A DNA stretch of 64,000 nucleotides. Origin: Puccinellia tenuiflora (Eukaryota; Streptophyta; Magnoliopsida; Poales; Poaceae). Location: contig QRDG01000837.1 in NCBI GenBank assembly GCA_012064385.1, positions 124,001-188,000 of the forward strand, written 5' to 3'. The first letter of the stretch is position 1, and the number at the start of each line of letters is the position of its first letter. Positions 58,268-64,000 of this stretch are shown here, one piece after another. A program made the translations under genes and the position numbers. Below the pieces are notes generated by a model. The model did not search any database and was not told the DNA's origin. It worked only from the letters and a program-made list of their open reading frames with translations.

Positions 58268-59274
58268 NTAAGCTCGATGTCTATCACAAAGTAAATAGCA
58301 TAAGTAAGAAGCTCGGGATAGAAATACCGAGGCACTTGGAGACGATGATTTATCCCGAAGTTCACTTCCCAATGGAAGCTAGTCTTCGTTGGAGCGGCGC
58401 GGTGTTCACCAATGTGAAACACCGAGTAGCCTTGATATGGCACACCGTATCTCCGTTGTGTCTTACCACCAATGTGGCGAGGCACTTGTCACTATGTTGC
58501 CGTTGAGGTTGACAACTAGAACCTTTACAAGGGTGAAGCTCACTCCACAAGTTGGAGGGTCTTCACCAAATGCACCGAGCCACCAAGACTCGATGCCCAA
58601 GGCCGAGGCACACACCACAACTTAATTGATGGCTCCCGGCAATGTCTTCGTAGCTACCAAAGCTCCGAAGCAAACAAGGTTGAGTCACACTCCACAATTG
58701 GAGGCTCCCAACAAATCCCGTAAGCCACCAAGACTCCGAGAAATCAAACCGTCTAGGGTACCAACGTGCCCTAGAGGAACAAGCTCTAGGGAACCAAAGT
58801 ACCCAAGAGTAACAAGCTTCTCAACTTCACTTTCCACGAATCACCGTGGAGAACTCAAACCGATGCAACTAATGCAATGGCAAGAACACACTAAGTGGTC
58901 AAGTTCTTCCAACCCGAATCCAACCAAAGCAACTAATGCTTGGGAGGGATTAGGGAGGAAGAACAAAGGAGGAACACAAAGAAACTCCAAAGATTTAGAT
59001 CCAAAGTGTTCTCCTCACTTAGAGGAGAAATCAATTGGTGGAAACACGGATCTAAATCTCCTCTCTCTTTTCTCTCAAAGAAGTAGCACGAACTAGTGGA
59101 GAGAATGAGAGAAAGCCAAGCTCAAGAGGTCAAAAATGGAGGAGGGAGAATAGCTCAAGAGTTGGCAAAAAGGTTTGTTTATTTTTGGGGAAGAAGCCCC
59201 TTAAATAGGGGCTCCGAAAATGGAGCCGTTGGATCATTTTCGTGCGCAGGAAAAAGAAAAGGAGAGGCAAATCG

Positions 59275-59570
59275 GGCAGGCCGGCCTGGCAACCGGCCCA
59301 GGCCGGGGAGAAGGCCGGGGCACCACCCGAGAGCGCCGGCCTGGGAGCCGGCCCAGGCCGGCAGCGGGGCCGGGGCAGCAAACGGTCGTGAGCGGCCACC
59401 CGGGTGGGCCGGCCGGGGAACCGGCCCAGGCCGGCGCGGAGGCCGGGAGCCCACCCGAGGAGACCGGCCGGTGAACCGGCCCAGGCCGGGTGTGTGGCCG
59501 GGGTGAAGCCCGAACGGGCCGGCCTGGGAGCCGGCCCAGGCCGGCGGTGAGGCCGGCTGCCCTCCCTTTT
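59275..59570. repeat. GC-rich repeat in LTR B
   Basis: Units such as GAGCCGGCCCAGGCCGGC. Several are the inverse complement of the units dominant in LTR A. Confidence 0.8.
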
Positions 59571-60712
59571 CTTTTTCCTTTTTAATTATTCTGTCTTAAA
59601 AACAACCGATACCGAAAACGCCATATCTTCCACATACGAACTCCGTTTTCGGTAATCTTGGACTCGTTGGAATCGTCACAACGAGCACAACAAGAATATA
59701 CATAGAAACATCATTGTTCAACAAGATATGGTAAAACCAAATGATGAGAAGTAAAACCTTTCTATTGAAAACCGGAAAACCATATCTTTTGCAAATGAAG
59801 TCCGAATGACACGAAACCACTTTTGTTGGAAAGAGGACGACAAATGCTACCCAATAACAAGTGAGAATATTGAAACCAAGCAAGGGAGATTTTGCTAATA
59901 AATGGAAGAGTGAAACCTTACGCATAGATGGACCGGCAAAATCTCCAACACCGAAAACTCAATAGGGAACACATATGAGAACCGTTTTCGGTGACCTTGG
60001 CCTTGTCATGACAAGCACGACAAGCATCAATACCACACCACGATAAGAGCCAAATAGAAACCAATAAAGATGATGCCAAGGATGCAAAGGTTTGAGCTCT
60101 CTACGACCGATACGCTAAAGCTCACTTGAGAGCCCCTCTTGATAGTACGGTTACCTATCCTAAAACCCGGTCTCCCAACTACACCGCGAGACCGGTAAAA
60201 TATAAACCCTATCAAGATCATACCTTTGCCTTGCGCATTCCACTTGAGCTAGATGATGACGATCTTGATCTACTCTCAATTGGATCACCTTTCTTGATTT
60301 TGCTCCGCTTGGTGAAGACACGCATATTGCTCCCCCATACACCAAGATGGGAGAGACACTTTTCGTCATATCTTTACATGGCCTTTATCTTGATGATGAT
60401 CACCACGTGACGCCATCCACCATGGACAACATAGGATCTTGATCAACACAGATGATCACACCATCCACCATGGACAACATAGGATCTTGATCAACAAATG
60501 ATCTTCTCCACATGCCCTAATCTTGTATGTTGATCATCTTGCACTTAGCCTTGATCAACATATAATCTTCTTCTTTTAGCCTTGACTCCAACATATGGAG
60601 TCCAAGCATTCCTTATGGACCAACACTACAAATATAACTCAAAGCACATATTAGTCCATAGAGATTGTCATTAATTACCAAAACAACACATGGGGGCAAC
60701 CATGCCCTTTCA

Positions 60713-63291
60713 ATCTCCCCCATTTTGGTAATTGATGACAATCCCTTTTCAGAGGGTTTATATAATGAATTAAGCAACCTTGCAAGACAGGGATGCATGA
60801 GCATGAGAGGCAAATGCTTAAGAACCAAACGAAAGCATAAGATCCAAATTCCCTTAAACCCTCTAAAACTTCTCCCCCATTGGCATCGATTGCCGAAATG
60901 GGAAGAAAAATTTAGAAAGCCAATATAGTATGAATTTCTCCATAAAGTGTGCATTTCTCAAAATGTGAGTGGAATCAAATACACATATCCATTGACGAAT
61001 AGTTAGAGGAAATCAAACTATATTGAGGATCAAAGATTGCAAATAAGATGAAGTCATTCTAAACATCTCCACAAAGAAGATAGGCAATAAAAAAAGATCC
61101 AAGGCGAGAGTTCTAAAAAAACGGAGAAGCTCCCCAATGTTCATGCACTATTGAGGAGTGCACAAATATGGAATCCTTGCTCCCCCAAAATCATCTAGAA
61201 CACTCACCAAGTGCAAGGATGTAAAAATTAAAGCAAAACAAAAACACTTGCACCAAAGATGTGGTTGAGCCATAAGGAGATACCCATTAAAAGAAATTAT
61301 TTAGAAAGGCCCAACCAAGAGTATGTGTGTGTGACAAGACAATTAATTTGGTAAGACACATAGTCTTTATTCAAATGGAGATAAGTTATATATCAAGTAT
61401 TGACACACACAACTTTACAAAGAAGATTTTAAAAAAAATGTTCACAAGCTCGAAGATACCAATTGGAAATTACAACCAATTGAAAAATAACAAAGAGCAA
61501 GTGAGAACACTTAGCCAACAAAATCGACATACTCACCATGATGAGCATGAAGAGAAAAAATCTTCAATAGAATGTGAGTGCGCAAAGATGCGAGTAGAAA
61601 TAAGAAAAGCACTCACGATACAAACTTGGAGCCACCAAAGAATTATAGATAAAAGACAAGGTGGCTTGAAAGAAAGTAGGATACCAAATAAAAGGTGACC
61701 TCTCTCATATGTATAGGTTTCTACGTAGACAATGATATTCATCGACAAAGAAACTTGCACATATAAAATGATCGAATAAAGAAGACTATGGTAACCAAAA
61801 GGAAGTCATGAATATACACAAAGAGATTATTGCTTAAAAGCATAGCACATAGCTCAAATTTATCTCATTGTATATAAATGAACTTCAAACACATCAAATG
61901 CATCACACATATCACTAAGGGAACAAGAGATAGTGGAAATGCTTTGAGATAGACAACAAGTATCACAAAGAAATAATACCAATTGAAGGAATGTTTTTGC
62001 AATTTCATCACAAATATCACAAAGATATACCAAGTGAAGGAAATAATTCAAAATCACAACAATTGTACCTTAAAGTTTTTATGCCAAGAGGCAACCTACA
62101 CAAGGTTGAATAAAAGAAAGATATGCATGAGATAGATACTTGTTACCGAGATGCATTGGTGATGACGAAGATGATCTTTTGTTAGTCATCATAGCTTGAC
62201 TCCTAAAATCACATGGTGAGACCACCTTCCTTATGAATGAGGCAAGCATCCAACGCTTCTCAATTGTACCTAAAACACAATTCAAGTACAATATGGTTCC
62301 CAAACTCATTGGGTTCCATAGTAGTTAGATACACTACAATACATAGGAAACACTCCACATAAATATGTGCATATAGATATGAAATTGAATTTCATGCACA
62401 TCTTAGCCGATTTAGGATTTGGTGGAGTATCCCCTATATATTGGATCAAGAAAGACTAGCATGCCATAAAATAAATATACTAGTAAATATGCATGCATGG
62501 ACTTACAAGAACCGAATGAGATACAATTTGGACGAAACACTAAGTAAACCAAGAAGAGAGCACACCAAAGTGTGACACAAAAGGGTTGTCCAAATTATAT
62601 CAAAACTCAAATCAGCACATGATTGAGGAAAGAAACAAATCAACATGCGAATGATTCCAAAACACATCAACATATGAAGTGTGATATCAATAGGAATCAA
62701 ATCAAACAACACATGAGAGATAAGACACCAATTGAAAAATAAGATACCAACTAGGAGACAAGATACCAAGAAGAGGATAATACTTGACCGGAATCAAGTA
62801 AGGTAAAATAAAGTAGTAAATTATCAAGATTCTCACAATAAATATCAATTGAAACAAATATCTATGGAGTAGATATTACATTCCAATTAATACCAATTGA
62901 AGGTACCTAGGCAAGGCCAATGAGCATATAAGATGAAAGAAAAAGATATGCTCAAAGGGTTTTCTCATTCTATAGGATAAACATAAAACAAGAGATGAGA
63001 AGGCAAGACTCCCAAAAGAGAGCGAGGTTACACTAAATAAACCAAACACCCTCTATAATTTTCATGATGGCACAAAGCATCAAGAGAAAAAGATTTGTCT
63101 TCCATAAACACATACGATAGAAATCGAATGCCAATTGAAAGGATCAAATAGTGATAGATAGGATAGTGTTCTAAGTAAAAAGAAATGCTCCCCCAAGATT
63201 CATGCATTATTTTGATATTTGCATTTGAATACAAAATGCATGCACAAGGGATCATTACTCTTCATATTTTATTTACAACACTAAACACTAC
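60713..63291 (-). mobile_element. Partial internal (polypurine-rich) region of a second Sirevirus-like copy
   Basis: It is collinear with 51670-54258, including ATCTCCCCCATTTTGG next to the LTR, GCTCCCCCAAAATC near 61180 and CTCCCCCAAGATTCATGC near 63187. The match stops at 63291, where another LTR element begins. Confidence 0.8.
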
Positions 63292-64000
63292 TGTCGTCGT
63301 GGTGAACAACAGATGCCTAGGGGTAGGCTTAAGTTTGGGGGCCGATTGGACGCTAGAGGATTCGGGGAGGGATTATGCGATGGAGTCGCACACGAAGAAC
63401 ACTACAAACACAAAGATCTACCCTGCTTCGGGGCCCTCGTGAGGAGGTAAAACCCCTACTCCTGCTTGTCTGATCTATATATGTGGAATACAACGGTGTT
63501 ACAAAAGCGCTCCTGGAGCTGTATCTCTATCCTGAGCTAAGCAGCATTGAGCTCCTGCGGAGCAAGGAGCTAGAAGAGAACACAGGGGAGAAATGAGCCA
63601 AGGAGCTGTCTGCCGCCCTCTGCCCCTGGTGCTCTTTAAATAGAGAGAGCCCAGGGGACAAGCTGGGGACAAAGGGACAAGAAGTACTAGTCCAGGTACA
63701 CTATTGCTGACATGACCACTGGGGTCTAATCGGCGTGCGTGACATGCACGCACTGCAGCCACGCTGCCTGCATCCTTGATCTTCATTAGCTTGTCCCTTG
63801 CTCTTATCTGCTGGGAGGCAGTAGCTGGCACAGATATTTGTGCAGGTCGGCACAACATGTATTGGTACAGGCCAATTCTGCCTGCTCGGGCTGCCACCGA
63901 GTGAAGGATCCGAGTAAACGCCGGAGTGGCCTGGCATGGGAAGAACTGGAGGCGATCCTGCCTGCGTCCCGGGCGTGGTGAGCCGGTTTGCCTCGACCTG
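63292..64000. mobile_element. LTR-type end of another retrotransposon, cut by window edge
   Basis: It starts TGTCGTCGTGGTGAACAAC exactly where the Sirevirus copy is interrupted. The sequence is GC-rich and LTR-like. A TATA-like TATTTAAAG lies on the minus strand near 63640. No coding domain falls in the window, so superfamily and orientation stay open. Confidence 0.5.

Larger units (their letters stand above)
57571..60712 (-). repeat. Sirevirus-like LTR B (3.14 kb, enlarged)
   Basis: Same termini as LTR A. It is about 610 bp longer because of a 497 bp duplication around the N at 58267 and a smaller duplication near 60395-60540 (CCATCCACCATGGACAACAT twice). Its GC-rich block (59275-59570) differs from that of LTR A. 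Confidence 0.88.
49140..63291 (-). mobile_element. Sirevirus/Maximus-like Copia complex: LTR, internal, LTR, partial internal (tandem)
   Basis: On the minus strand: partial internal region (63291-60713), LTR B (60712-57571), primer site, gag, polypurine-rich region, LTR A (51669-49140). LTR ends are TGAAAGG…CCTTTCA. The order shows two element copies sharing LTR B. There is no target duplication around LTR A plus LTR B, because LTR B is flanked by internal sequence of a second copy. Pol is absent between gag and the polypurine region, so the element is non-autonomous. Confidence 0.82.

Overview
The window looks like intergenic DNA from a large grass genome, most likely the Triticeae (wheat, barley, Aegilops). 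The signs are several CACTA (En/Spm) transposons with CCCGGTTCGT…ACCGGGACTAAAGG subterminal repeats, a chromodomain Gypsy element with 3.6 kb LTRs, a Sirevirus-type Copia element, a BARE/Angela-like LTR fragment, Stowaway and other MITEs, and GT–AG introns. About nine tenths of the window is transposable element. No rRNA, tRNA or CRISPR was seen.

Layout. 1-3293: CACTA copy A (minus, decayed, cut by the window edge). 3294-4502: host backbone holding a 0.66 kb TIR element and a small secreted-peptide gene (4211-4456, minus). 4503-16881: complete CACTA copy B (12.4 kb, target duplication AGA) with four genes: a coiled-coil/membrane protein, a tnp2 transposase one frameshift from open, an accessory ORF with its own promoter, and a 7-exon gene joining a plant-transposase domain to a ULP1-like protease. 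16882-17385: backbone, the upstream flank of the peptide gene. 17386-32248: CACTA copy C (target duplication ATG), split by a complete but inactive Tekay/Del-type Gypsy element (17739-29790). 32249-36896: backbone with three MITEs and a second peptide gene (36139-36369, minus). 36897-37990: CACTA fragment D. 38385-41748: complete non-autonomous CACTA copy E (target duplication GTG). 42263-43093: Harbinger-like element. 43207-43482: a 276 bp TRIM with target duplication. 43707-43850: BARE/Angela-like LTR fragment. 44382-49139: Gypsy gag/protease remnant interrupted by a solo LTR (44636-48276, target duplication AATAA). 49140-63291: Sirevirus-like LTR-internal-LTR-internal tandem with gag but no pol. 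63292-64000: start of another LTR element.

How the parts relate. With the inserted elements removed, the two peptide genes lie about 4.4 kb apart and share coding sequence and upstream flank, so they are an old tandem duplication later spread out by transposons. CACTA B sits 46 bp upstream of the ATG of copy 1 and separates it from its promoter. A remnant at 44140-44382 matches the far flank of copy 2, which suggests at least one more unit in the ancestral array. CACTA B carries the transposition genes. CACTA A and E hold decayed copies of its accessory ORF, and CACTA D holds a truncated copy of its membrane-protein gene.

Limits. All family names rest on motif recognition by eye. No similarity search, splice predictor or divergence calculation was run. 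A single N at 58267 lies inside a suspicious 497 bp duplication.
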